Of a stretch of 64,000 nt of DNA, positions 11,009 to 21,615 are shown in pieces (the stretch's first letter is position 1; every line of letters starts with the position of its first letter). The stretch lies in NCBI GenBank assembly GCA_016169945.1, contig JADLSH010000026.1, forward strand, positions 427,928 through 491,927, given 5' to 3'. Made by a program: the position numbers and the translations under genes. The notes beneath the pieces are model-generated. The model searched no databases and was not told the DNA's origin. It was given only the letters and a program-made list of their open reading frames with translations. Source of the DNA: Trachythela sp. YZ-2020. Taxonomy: Eukaryota > Cnidaria > Anthozoa > Malacalcyonacea > Clavulariidae.

Positions 11009-12484
11009 CCTGTCCAAGACTAGAACCCAGTAAACGTTTCAAATTTGTCCCCTGGCTTAAAGCTAAGCTACCTTTAATGACAATTTTTCCCCGAGCATAG
11101 GACGAAAACCTTGAAATGATTAAAGGCCAGTATGAAGCGGAAGTCCAAGCGTCACTTTCCACTTGTTTTGATACATAAAATTCAATACTCTTGCTGCTAT
11201 AGTTACTGGTGGCACGACTAGACAGTTTTCGTTAGACCAATCCTGGTAAAACGCATCTACCCCTGCAGTACCAGGGTTCCAGTATCTGGACAAAAACGTT
11301 TTAACTTTAGCATTCCTGTAACTCGCAAAACAATCGAGCGTATGGGGCCGAAAAGAGCCTCTGACTGCTGAAAAGTATCGGCCGTAAGTTCCCAATCGTC
11401 CTAGTCAGTGAATTTGCTAAATTAAATATAGTCCGCTTGAGTGTTTTGTGATCTGGGTATCCATAGAATGTCTAACTGAATCCCGCCTTGTAAACACCTA
11501 GAAAAAATGTCGATTGCCAATTTGTGACAATCTAACCGCATACTGCCAACCTGAGCAATCTTCATGGCAGACTGACTATCAGTAAACCATTTAACACTGC
11601 AACCCTTGAGAATCGGTGCAAAGGACGCAATCCCAAATTGAATAGCAAGGAGCTCACGATCGCTAGAACTAGTAACCGCCTCTTGTTGTGTAAACATACG
11701 GTGAGCAATACTCTCTGTGCCTAGAATTATTGCAGCACATGCATGGTTGCTAGCATCGGAATAAACAATTTTGTTCGTATCACAAAACTGTTGACAGACT
11801 CTCACGTTTTGCACTTCGATGTTGTCTTGCCAAAGCTTAAGCTCGAGTAAGCAATATTGATCAAGAACAAAAGGGGTGTCCCACGTGTCCATATTAGCTA
11901 TAGACATCTCACAATGTCTTGACATAATACGAGCTAAATTCCCTGTGACGGGCCCTGTAGAAATTATCCTTCCAACAATGGCTGCTAGAGTCCTAGCGCG
12001 AACTGCTTCCTGTTTGGTGACATCGTGCGCTGAGGACTGATAGAAATAGTGCCTAAAACACCGTTCCATTGTAGGCCCAGCCAACAAATTATTTGTGTGG
12101 GTTCCCAAACTGATTTTTCTTCATCCGGAAGAAAACCGGATGCCCAGATATCAGACCGTACAGTTTGTGCCGTTTCCTGGGAAATTTCCTGGGAATTTTC
12201 CATGCTAACCCATCATCTAAGAAAATTGTAATATTTATGCCTTGTGCATGAACGCCAGTGCTGTGTCAAAGGACGAACCAGTTCAGTAAAAATATATGGC
12301 GCTGAGGAGAGGCCGAATGGCAACACTGTGAACATGCAGAAATGCTTCTCCCCAGAACTCGAAGGCCAAGAGAAACACAGAAAACGCTGATGCTCAGGAA
12401 AAATATCAAGGTGGTGGTCCCACTCTTGAGATCAAATTTGATGAAAACTTCCCCTTGCCGAAATAATTCATAGCTGTACGCCAA
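11009..12484 (-). pseudogene. RT / RNase H remnant of the tyrosine-recombinase element
   Basis: From 12484 down: an RT piece reading FIKFDLKSG, broken by frameshift; then RNase H at 12108-11422, with NKIVYSDASNHACAAIILG, SSSDRELLAIQFGI and VKWFTDSQSAMKI supplying the acidic residues; then HTLDCFASYRNAKVKTFLSR and WNPGTAGVDAFYQDW at 11395-11240, the region that follows RNase H in DIRS-like elements; then SASYWPLI and a short basic tail ending at about 11008. RT is reduced to a small part and frames change at least twice. Confidence 0.72.
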
Positions 12485-12869
12485 TCTTCAAATTTGATTT
12501 TTTTTTTTTTTTTTGCTTGTTACCATAACGTAGATCTAATATCAGACGTTTTTTGTCCTTGTTACCAGATACTGACATTGGACTAATTACGAGAAGATTT
12601 TCCTCGGTCGTTTTGGCAATCTGTCGGTCGTTTTGATCTGGAAAACAAAAAAAAAATGGACCAGCCCAAATTCTTAGGTACCATGTATGGTATATAGTAG
12701 AACGAAAACCATTTAATTATTTAAAAAAATATATAAGCTTCTGTTTGTAGTGTGTGGCTAGTGTTACACGTGATGAAGCTCGTGCTTCGCACGCTTGTGT
12801 TTATACTCTCTGGATATGCAAATTCCTTTGCATGACTGGCTTTCTACGTTACTTCCGGTGGAAAATATA

Positions 12870-12982
12870 TTTTCCTTCTACTCACTACGTGCATACGAAG
12901 GAAAAACATTTTCCTCCTACATTCACTGAGAAACTACTCAGCACACATAAATACATGGTAGGCTGCGTGTACACACTTGCCT
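12870..12982. repeat. right 113-bp direct repeat of the tyrosine-recombinase element
   Basis: Identical to 9335-9447 by eye and in the same orientation. Different sequence follows each copy after CTTGCCT, which marks the repeat edge. Confidence 0.8.
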
Positions 12983-13095
12983 ACCATACTGATCTACCAA
13001 AGAAAGGGCTAATGACTAGTTAATTGCAATAGTATTAAATACTATAAATTATATATTCACCTCGAAGTAGCAGCCGATGCATTACGGCGTTACTT

Positions 13096-13201
13096 GACTC
13101 TTTCGTTTGCCGCTTTTGACTTCTTACGGAGAGCTGTTTTTTGAGCTTTCCGGATCCTTTTCTCGTCTTCAGGGTCGCTTGCCAATTCTTCTGCTTCATG
13201 G
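13096..13201 (-). CDS. possible terminal exon, charged helix, unrecognised
   Basis: One minus-strand frame reads EAEELASDPEDEKRIRKAQK and then a Lys/Arg-rich run ending ANERVK before a TAA near 13096. The charge pattern (acidic then basic helix) looks coding. A G-rich stretch lies upstream and no convincing acceptor was found. It may be a host exon or part of a mobile element. Confidence 0.3.
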
Positions 13202-13369
13202 CCCCCCCTGGCCCCCCGGCCACGGCACCCCTGTCAACTCTCATTCTCGTTTGACTGGGGCATAGTATTTATGAAATTTAGTGATAATCTGTGAAGCAAT
13301 AACAATATTTTGAAGTATACCTACCATTTTAATTGAATATGTTTGAGATATTCTTCACCGTTATTACAG

Positions 13370-13527
13370 GCAGCACACACAAAGTAGTAAAACCTAAATA
13401 TAGAGATGAGATAATATTCTCGGTTAAATTTAAGCAAGGAGAAAAATTAAAGAATTGTGTGCCATACCTATCACCCAGTAAAAGAGGAAAGTCAAGGCAC
13501 TGTAAGCACGCTAAAAAGGAAGAATGA
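13370..13527 (+). CDS. possible terminal exon, basic C-terminus, unrecognised
   Basis: A good acceptor (CCGTTATTACAG) ends at 13369. It opens a frame reading STHKVVKPKYRDEIIFSVKF and, further on, SPSKRGKSRHCKHAKKEE before TGA at 13525-13527. The chain is basic with two Cys-His pairs. No upstream partner exon could be assigned. Confidence 0.3.
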
Positions 13528-14775
13528 TTTTATATCATTGACAAGAGTTATAATATTAGGTACAGGGCTCGAAATAGAGAAATATGGCCTATTAATACAT
13601 CAACTATTTTTTTGGCAGGTCAAATTAATTTTTGCCTGCCATTTTTATTCTTGAACTGCCAAAATGGTGAGGTCGCAAATGAAATGATCTATAGAATTTG
13701 AAGATTGGATGTTGATTGGATATTACCGTGCATACCGGTCAAAAACCGAGCAAAAACTCTCATCAATTCTCATCAAAATTTGAATCAGCTCAAAGCTGAT
13801 GAGAGTTGGTGGTCAAACATGAGTGAGAGTTGCAACTCTCATTGACTCATCAACTCTCATCCTCATTTGACCCATTTTTGACCTCGTTTGGGCTTTATTC
13901 ACTAATTCACATTTTAGCCTAATTCACATACCTTCATGAAACCACTGACGGCAGTTTTGGCATTCCAACATCTTGTAATACCATCTAATGGAAAGTTTTA
14001 TAAGTATAATCTGTCATAAAACCTGTCATTCTTGCCTCCACCCAGAGGTTATGTTTTCATCCAGGTTTGTTTAAAATTTATCAGTGGTTGCAAAGAAGAG
14101 GCCATTCCAGTCTGTATTAGGCTGGATTTTAGGGAAATAGCAGGCTTTGTTTATGCCTGCATGACATTGTCTGTCCAAGTGTTTGGCAGCTGCTAGCAGA
14201 GGTTAGGGTGCACATAGGAATAAACATCAAAATAATAATATAGCAAACATGGAATAACCTCTGGCACTATAAGGTCACATTCTTTAAATTATAATTGGTG
14301 TTATGTATATCTAAACTATTAAAACAAAACTTATTTGTATTAACTTTGACATCATTATATAAATTGATTTATTGTTTGATTTTGAATCACTAGCTTTTAT
14401 ATACATGTATTTTGTATTGCAAGTTACATACCATCAACACCACACTTCAAAGCACCACCAGCCTAAACAAAAATATCATCACCAATATTATCAAATCATC
14501 TTTTTCACATCCATTCTATGTCATCAATATTCTATAATCATTACCATGAAGGCAAGGACAGCAATCCTTCTCAAAGCTTATACCAACCTTAACAGCTTTA
14601 GAAAACACACAGACTCTACAAAACCATTGAGATTCCATACTTTGCTCGTCAATGACTGGTGTATGACATGTTTGGTGATATCCTAAACATTGCCAAATAG
14701 AGTTAGGCTAAGAATAAACTTGGATAGTGAGGGAAATTTTTGAGTGAAAATTATATATTACATATTTTAGACCTA
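13528..14775. other. no gene seen; short ACTCTCATCA repeats
   Basis: Between 13760 and 13860 the words CAACTCTCAT / ATGAGAGTTG recur on both strands, a decayed local repeat. The rest is AT-rich. The His/Tyr-rich ORF at 14372-14686 has simple-sequence composition and no splice or start context, so it is not called. Confidence 0.35.
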
Positions 14776-14779
14776 ACCT

Positions 14780-14842
14780 AGTCTCCCTCGCAGCTGCTCT
14801 TTATGTTGTAGACACAAAGAGCAACTGAGAGGGAGACTTAGG
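14780..14842. repeat. short inverted repeat (hairpin)
   Basis: Arms GTCTCCCTCGCAGCTGCTCTTT and AAAGAGCAACTGAGAGGGAGAC are separated by a 13-base loop. This is probably the core or the end of a hairpin MITE relic; no target duplication was identified. Confidence 0.6.
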
Positions 14843-14931
14843 CCTAATCAGGAGCAGTTGCGAAAAATGTAACTACAGCCCCTCTGACAGGACATCGCTC
14901 TGAGCACATGGCAACATGACTCTGTAGCGCA

Positions 14932-15010
14932 GTGGTCAGTCATGCTGCACCGGAAGCACAGGGTCGCAGATTCAATTCCTGCCAGTGGGCCAGCCTCCCT
15001 GGTTAGGTCT
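14932..15010 (+). mobile_element. tRNA-derived SINE head
   Basis: GTAGCGCAGTGGTCAGTCA resembles a pol III A box and the D-arm region. About 35 bases on, AGATTCAATTCCTGCC resembles a B box and T-arm. The acceptor ends do not pair well, so it is a tRNA-derived repeat rather than a tRNA gene. The extent of the SINE body is unknown. Confidence 0.5.
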
Positions 15011-15319
15011 ATAATTTCCGCTCGAAAGGTCCATCTACAAAACTCTTCAACGTTTAAGTTCTCAAAATTTACTACATAATAATCTGCAGTTTGTAGTCAC
15101 TTGACTACATGAAAAGTATCATATGAAAATAAATTACCATGAAAACAGTTGTCACACACAACAATACAATTCTGATGAGTGGATTCAGTTTTCTCACATA
15201 CAGAACATGAGATTATGTCTTTGTTCTGGAATGTAGAAACAAGTTAGTAAATTGAAATTTGCAATTTTGTATTAAATTGTGCTACCTTGAATATATTTTG
15301 TGCAGGCTATCTGTAAAAC

Positions 15320-15525
15320 AAGGAACGGGGAATCAAGGAACGGAACGAGGAACGGAACGAGGAAAGGAATCTGGGAATTGTAAAACCCGGAATCTGTAAA
15401 ACCCGGAATTGTAAAACCCGGAATTGTAAAAGCCGGAATCTGTAAAACCCGGAATTGTAAAACCCGGAATCTGTAAAACCCGGAATTGTAAAACCCGGAT
15501 TCTGTAAAAGCCGGAATCTGTAATG
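15320..15525 (-). repeat. minisatellite A, CCGGAAT(C)TGTAAAA units
   Basis: Alternating 15- and 16-bp units (CCGGAATTGTAAAAC and CCGGAATCTGTAAAAC) run from about 15366. They are preceded by a GGAACGGAACGAGGAA stretch at 15320-15366. On the minus strand the array is open in more than one frame, giving a false FYNSGFYRF-like peptide. An inverted copy lies at 24425-24604. Confidence 0.8.
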
Positions 15526-15530
15526 GCGTG

Positions 15531-16205
15531 TCTCATTGTGTGTATATTTTTGCTTCTGTTTTGTATATTTTGTCGATTCAACGTGTACTCCTGCAAAATA
15601 CTCTAATGCGCTTATTTTCCTGCCGATACGATGGTAATTTTCTAAAAATGCTAAAAACAAACATGAGGATTATAGAATTCTTCCTTAATTTAGTCTTTTA
15701 TGATATTTTAGCGGCTACGTAGGCATGGAGTTTGCAAATTTCCACCAAACCCGGCCTTTTCGATCTTTGTGGCAAAGCCAACGGCAACGGTGTGTAATTT
15801 ACCGCAAAGTCAAAGCCGGAATACAACCGATTACAAGTGTGAAATTTTACGTTATTTTTGATATAATTTCGGGTATTTTAGGTTCGAGTTAAGATACACA
15901 AATATATATATTATATACCTGTATATATACCAAATATATATATTATATAATTTATTAAGTATAATCACTGTAAATCGCATAAAATGTCGTTTTCTCATAT
16001 TTCTTACTGAATCATTGCAAGCATAATTGCAAATAATTGCAAGCATAATTGTTTATCAGAACAGGAAAACCGTAATCAGTCCGTAAATAAAGATTATAGT
16101 CTATTATATAGATCAACTGTTAAACTTTATAAACTATATATAGTCTATAAACTACTGTGTAAACTATCATAAAATAATATAACATTAAATATTTAAACGT
16201 ATATA
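15531..16205. other. no gene seen
   Basis: AT-rich sequence between minisatellite A and the palindrome, with TATATA-rich stretches around 15900-15950 and 16120-16150. No exon or RNA gene is supported. Confidence 0.35.
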
Positions 16206-16310
16206 ATGAATTTTATGAATCAGACAATCACTAGTTTATAAAGATTATGTATATATATTATATATACATAATCTTTATAAACTAGTGATTGTCTGATTCA
16301 TAAAATTCAT
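16206..16310. repeat. perfect 105-bp palindrome
   Basis: The arms of 52 bp match without a mismatch around the centre at 16258. The left arm begins ATGAATTTTATGAATCAGAC and the right arm ends GTCTGATTCATAAAATTCAT. There is no spacer beyond the central base. It directly abuts the kinase-like fragment at 16323. Such a sequence can extrude as a cruciform and is also a common signature of a fold-back assembly artefact. Confidence 0.9.
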
Positions 16311-16322
16311 GCACATGTGTAC

Positions 16323-16430
16323 GCCTGTGTAGCGGCCAGAACACACGGTACCAAATGATCCAGTGCCTAAATTTTCCGTTATTGTAACATCGCTCCAGTT
16401 AAAAGTAGGAACGTCAATATTGGAACTCAT
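16323..16430 (-). pseudogene. protein-kinase domain fragment (glycine-rich loop)
   Basis: Starting at an ATG at 16430, the minus strand reads MSSNIDVPTFNWSDVTI and then ENLGTGSFGTVCSGRYTG. GTGSFGTV fits the GxGxxGxV nucleotide-binding loop of Ser/Thr and Tyr kinases, preceded by the usual beta-1 strand. The similarity stops where the palindrome begins, and no VAIK lysine follows. It could be a first exon ending at a weak donor near 16320 or a captured fragment cut off by the palindrome. Confidence 0.55.
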
Positions 16431-16454
16431 TTTCCGTAGAGTGAGTTTAGGAAT

Positions 16455-16665
16455 GGCGAAGGTCCGGTAACATGGAAAACACGGAGTCGGAGTTCCGGAG
16501 CCGGAGTGGCGGAGTCGGAGTGCCGGAGTCCAAATTCCGGAGTCTGACGTCATAATATTGGAAAACACGGAGTCTGACAAAAAAAAGGAAAAGACGGAGT
16601 ATAAAAATTTGGAAAACACGGAGTCTGCCAAAAAATAGTGGAAACACGGATTCTGAGGTAATGTC
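16455..16665 (-). repeat. minisatellite B, GTTTTCC-ACTCCG type
   Basis: On the minus strand the block begins ACATTACCTCAGAATCCG and then repeats ACTCCGTGTTTTCCAATATT-like units, a TGACGTCA-containing spacer and a run of 6-bp CTCCGN units. It ends CCATGTTACC. A second copy in the opposite orientation lies at 23468-23697. The long minus-strand ORF here is read-through of the repeat. Confidence 0.75.
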
Positions 16666-16739
16666 AACGTGAATTATGGAAATTAATGAATTAACGAATG
16701 TGTTTTTCAAAGTTCAAACATGGCGGCCACTTCACGCAG

Positions 16740-17004
16740 CACGTTTATTATTAACCAGGGCCAAATTAACTAGTTTACAGGTCCGTGGCATATTATCAGC
16801 GCGGGGACATTGACCCCCTGCATTCTGAATTCAGGAAGATTAAAAAAATTAATATAAAAATACCTTTTTGGCAGAAATGGCATGCCAATGAATAAATGCC
16901 ACTTGGTCTCGATTTTTGGTGCCTTGGGCTCTTTGGGACTCTTTGATGTTTGGTCCCCGCGCCGAAGTAGGGAACAATATCTGTAATCTTTTTTAGCCAG
17001 TTAC
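16740..17004. other. no gene seen; left flank of the BEL insertion
   Basis: Unique sequence ending in the GTTAC target copy (17000-17004). No exon was recognised. Confidence 0.35.
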
Positions 17005-17386
17005 TGTTGCACTTTTCTGCTTCGCGTCAATACGAGCAGTTGCGCTTCAGCTGGTTCTCTTCTCTGGGGACTGTATACTATCGTACGTACAATCAAATAA
17101 TACGCGCAGTCAATTCCTTTTACAAATTTATTAAAATAAAACAATTATAACATATCCAATTCTTAAAACCATACAATCTTACAATCACAACCTTTCTCGA
17201 TCAACTCTAACACAATCTCTCTTATAATCTCAACCTTCAATAATTGCGTCGTCCGGAAGTTTATTGTCTATTGTTTGAGCATAGACCACGCATTGTAGTC
17301 TAACTAGGATATCGATTTACAACAATTAATAAAGTAATATAAAACGTAACATAAAGTATTTAATATTTACATGGATTTATCCGACA
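17005..17386 (-). repeat. 3' LTR of the BEL/Pao element
   Basis: 382 bp, reading as identical to the 5' LTR. Immediately inside it, 17387 onward reads CACTCCCCCCTTT on the plus strand, the complement of the polypurine tract. Confidence 0.93.
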
Positions 17387-20300
17387 CACTCCCCCCTTTG
17401 AGCCTTTAGGGTCAAACAAAACCTGCGTTCGCCAACGTGCAACCTGGGCCGCAGCCCTTCTGGGTCTCCTACTACAGCCTTCAATACTTACCTTGTCATT
17501 CTTGGATCTCTCTTCTTTCCCTTTGTCTACACTCTCACACTTCTCACTGATCTCCTCAACTATCTCTTTCTGTATACTTACCCTTGTATCCACTTCCAAA
17601 GGATATAACTTCTGTACAGGTCTGTTAATAAACGATGTACGTCCTTTACTTACCACCTTCACCTTCGCTCCTCTTACTACCTTGTCCCTTCCTAATACTA
17701 AACTTTCAATTCTTCCTACCCTCCAACATCCTCTTTAAGATTTTCATCAAACACTAATACAACATCACCCACCTTTGCATCTGAACTCTCCTTTCCCTTC
17801 CTAACTTTATGAAATTCCCTCAAATTCGTTAAATATTCCTTTTGCCATCTCCTCCAAAAGTGCTTCCTCATTCTTGCCAAATACCTAAATCTTCTCTTTA
17901 CCTCTCCGATTTCATCATCACTTACCTGATTGGTAATTTCATCTGGCATTGAAGTAAGTCTACGCCCAAATATCAGATGGGAAGGTGTTAGTACGTCTGC
18001 CTCTACCTCCTCATCATATAAATATGTCAATGGTCGGGAATTTAGAGTACCTTCAACCTCAACCAACGTTGTCAACAGTTCCTCAAAACTTAGCTTAGCA
18101 TTCCCAAGCACCCTTCGCAAACAACCTTTCACCAGACCCACCATTCTCTCAAAAAATCCACCCCACCATGGGGCCCTCTCCAAATTAAATCGCCATTCTA
18201 ATCGATTATTCTCTAAATCCGAATTCACTTCTTTACTATTGTACAACGTCTTTACTGCCTTTTGTGCCGCCTTGAATGTCTTAGCATTGTCTGAAACTAT
18301 TAGGCTGGGTGCACCTCTCCTAGATGTGAACCTCCTCAAACAATTTAAAAAGCAAGGTGTACTAAGATTACTTACTAAATCTAGATGAACGGCCCTTGTC
18401 ACACAACATGTGAACAATGCAATATAAACTTTTACCATATCGCTACCCATTTTTGCAAACAATGGCCCGGCAAAATCAACCCCAACCTTAGAAAAGGGTG
18501 GTGACTGCTGAACTCTAAACTCTGGTAAATCTGCTTGCGCTGGTGTTCCATAAGCTTTACCATTATGCTTCTTACAAACTACGCAACTACCTATGACCCC
18601 TTTTACTACCTGTCTACCTCTTGGTACCCAAAACCTACTACGCAACTCAGCTAGTGTGGCTCTAAGTCCACAATGATGTACTCTGTTATGACAGTCTCTA
18701 ATGATTAATTCAGTTAGATAATGTTCCCTTGGTAATATCATCGGCTCTCTGGCTTCTATATCTAAATCTGCATTACTAAATCTACCCTTACACTTCAGCA
18801 CTCCATCTCTTTCCACTATACCTAACTGACGAACCAATTGCTGATAATCACTCCGTGATTTCAAACTTGCTTGTGCCGCCTTTATCAAAATACACTCTGC
18901 TATCATTGTTTCCTCAACCTTCAATGCACCCAATACTGCTGCCTTTCCTTCTAGTCTAACCTTCAAGTTATTTATAAACCTCTTTACCAGTGCAACGACT
19001 CTGATTACTTTCTCAATGTTGCTATAAGCATTGATATCAATTACATTTTCTAAACTGGACGTTTCTTCTACTTGGGTTTTCATTACAACTGTCTTCTTGA
19101 CTTCCTCTAAACATTCATCTGTGTCTAAGATCTCTTCCGCAGCAGGCCAACTACAGTTTGGACCAGATAACCACTTTGGCCCTTTCCACCAAAGCTCACA
19201 TTCATTTAAAAATGAGGCAGTTACCCCTCTAGATCCTAAGTCAGCAGGATTTTCTACTCCTGGACAATGACCCCAATCTTCCTTTCTGCTTAACCTCAAA
19301 ATTTCATTCACCCTATGACGGACAAACTGTTTCCACTCCCCTCGATTATTAATCCAGCACAAGGCTGTCTTACTGTCTAACCAATAGTAAACACCAGCAA
19401 ATTGAACACTGTGTTCTAAAGCTTCCTTAACTGTGCTCATCAACTTCGCTAAAATTCTCGCCGACATAAGCTCTAACCTAGGAATAGTTTGTACCTTTAT
19501 AGGTGCAATTCTGGTTTTAGATGTTAATAATTCTACATGATAGCTGTCATTTAATTCGGTGACAAAATAGACCACAGCACAATATGCTTTTAAACTGGCA
19601 TCTGCAAACCCATGTAAGGAACGAGTTGTTTTACCTATCAAGCTACCATAAATACATCTCGATACTACAATTTGACTAACTCGTTCAAGATTTTCAACCC
19701 AACTCAACCACCGCTTCTTTCTTTCACCTTCAAATTCTTCATCCCATTCAACTCTGTCTAAGCACAACTCCTGAAATAACATCTTTATACTCACTGCTAC
19801 TGGTGAAATTATACCTAAGGGATCAAATAAGCCGGCTAATATACTTAGAATATTTCGCTTAGTAGCAATTACTGACTTGGCTTTTTCTGCTAATTTCGCT
19901 AAACAGAATATAAATTTATCTGATTTACAATCCCAACTCATACCAAGTACCTTTTCTGATGTGTCACTATTATTGTTAACTCCCATCGATACCTTAGCAT
20001 ATGTTTCATCATCTAAAACGTCTTTCTCACATGCTCTCTCTTCACTTTGTTCTATTCTCTTTAACAACTCTTTGCTGTTACTAAGCCACTTTCTCAGTCT
20101 AAATCCACCTTTTGCTAACCCTTCACTGGCCTGTTCATACAATAAAAATGCTTTATCACTAGTCTGTTCTCCTGAGACCAAATCGTCTACATAAAAACTG
20201 TCTTTCAATCTCCTAACAAACTCCGGATCCTTACTTTCAAGACTATCTAAATGGTATTGTAATGTTGCATTCAACAAAAATGGGGAACAATTAACACCGA

Positions 20301-21615
20301 ATACTACTCTACAAAATCTGTACTCTACTGGCCTAATCTCCTTATCCTGAACATCTTTCACCCAAAGAAATCTTAAGCAATCTCTATCTAGTGAGTCAAC
20401 CTCTACATTTAAAAAAGCTTTCTCTATATCTGCGACTAATGCAATCCTCTTCTCTCTAAATCGTAACAAAATATGAAACAACAATGGTGCTAATTTAGGA
20501 CCTATGTGAAGACAATCATTTAGAGATGCCCCCTTTGGAGATTCTTTACAAGAAGCATCATATACCACTCTAACCTTTGTGGTCTTTGCATCCTTTCTAA
20601 CTACTGCGTGATGTGGAATATAGTGAATCTTTTCAGCCCTTTCTAACTCAATCACTGGCTCTATTATACCCTTCTCTAGTTGTTCCTTAATTACACTATC
20701 ATATTCCTCCAAAATATCCGGTTCCTTCTTCAACCTTCCTAATTGACCTTTCAATCTCTTTAAGCTAATGTTGTAATTACTTGGTAATGCACTATGACCT
20801 TCCTTCCAAGGTAACTTTACACTGTACCTTGTGCCATTAAACATAATTGAATCTTTTAGAGACTCATGTACTTCATCTTCCTGTCCAATGCCTAATGTTT
20901 CAAAATCCCATAAACGATGTATACTCTCATCAAGTTTTGTACAACTTGAATTATCTTGCACAAGAAAATTTACTTCGACAACATGCATACTATTTGTTTC
21001 ATTACCACTACCACTTACCTTCATAGGACCAGACAGTACCCAGCCTAACCTTGTTTGCACTGCCACAGGCTCGTCAGCCTTCCCTCGCACAACATTTCCT
21101 TCCTGGAAACACCACAGATAATCAGCCCCTATCAACACCTCAATTTCCAACACTTCATTTTCCTTACAAACATCAGAAAACCACAATCCTTGCAAATGCG
21201 AATAATCCCTTTTCTTCAACTCAACATGCTCATTCCTGATCTGTGAAACATACTCTACACCATATGCCTCAATCTTCACACTCTCTCCCCCCGTAACTGG
21301 CAAAACTTCTAACTCAAAAACGTCATGCAATTTTCCCTCTGCCTTCTCTTGCCCAAATGATTTGATTTCAATCCACTCCTTTCTCTTAGCTGGAACTCCA
21401 GCTGCCTTAACTACCTTTCTACTCACAAAAGATTTGTGACTTCCTGTGTCAAATAGTACTCTGACCTTTGGACTACCCTTCACTCCCTTCACTAAAGCTT
21501 GTGCTGTCTGCAATGCTACCCTACCTTGAGAACCCAGAATGGAATGATTGGATTGAACATGGTCAGTAGGAACCCCAGTACCCTCACAAACAGACCTATG
21601 GTGTCGTTTCCGCAT
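17363..21615 (-). CDS. pol: BEL/Pao pol: protease, reverse transcriptase, RNase H, integrase
   Basis: The main ORF (21615-17716, 1,299 codons) has, in order: an aspartic protease with LFDTGSHKSFVS near residue 55; RT with VADIEKAFLNV and the catalytic FYVDDLVSG; a BEL-specific post-RT segment (LAGLFDPLGIISPV); RNase H beginning LHGFADASLKAY; an integrase with an HHCC zinc finger (HHCGLRATL ... CVVCKKH); and the DDE core, D in VGVDFAGPLF, D in IVSDNAKTF and E in WWGGFFERM. The C-terminal DUF5641-like part runs into a stop at 17716 and then continues in another frame down to 17363, so a small indel lies near 17720. The first residues overlap the gag end. It synthesises and integrates the element's cDNA. 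Confidence 0.93.

Larger units (their letters stand above)
9335..12982 (-). mobile_element. decayed tyrosine-recombinase retrotransposon (DIRS/Ngaro/PAT type)
   Basis: Identical 113-bp direct repeats at 9335-9447 and 12870-12982 enclose, on the minus strand, an RT fragment, RNase H, a DIRS-type post-RNase H region and a tyrosine recombinase. That gene order and the recombinase in place of an integrase define tyrosine-recombinase retroelements. Direct rather than inverted flanking repeats favour a Ngaro/PAT-like layout over DIRS1 itself, though the full split-repeat structure was not resolved. No gag was seen and RT is truncated near 12490 by a T-run. The copy is non-functional. Confidence 0.7.

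Noticed and set aside
14372..14686. 104-codon His/Tyr-rich ORF
   Set aside because: Composition follows CATCACCA-type simple sequence, with no splice or promoter context.
15307..15660. ORFs rich in SGFYNSGFYRF / FRVLQIPGFT
   Set aside because: They are translations of the CCGGAATTGTAAAA minisatellite, open in several frames at once; the inverted copy at 24417-24638 gives the same false peptide.
16447..16710. ORF with RLRVFQYYDVRLRN and its twin at 23457-23744
   Set aside because: Repeat read-through of minisatellite B; only the kinase-like part at 16323-16430 resembles a real protein.
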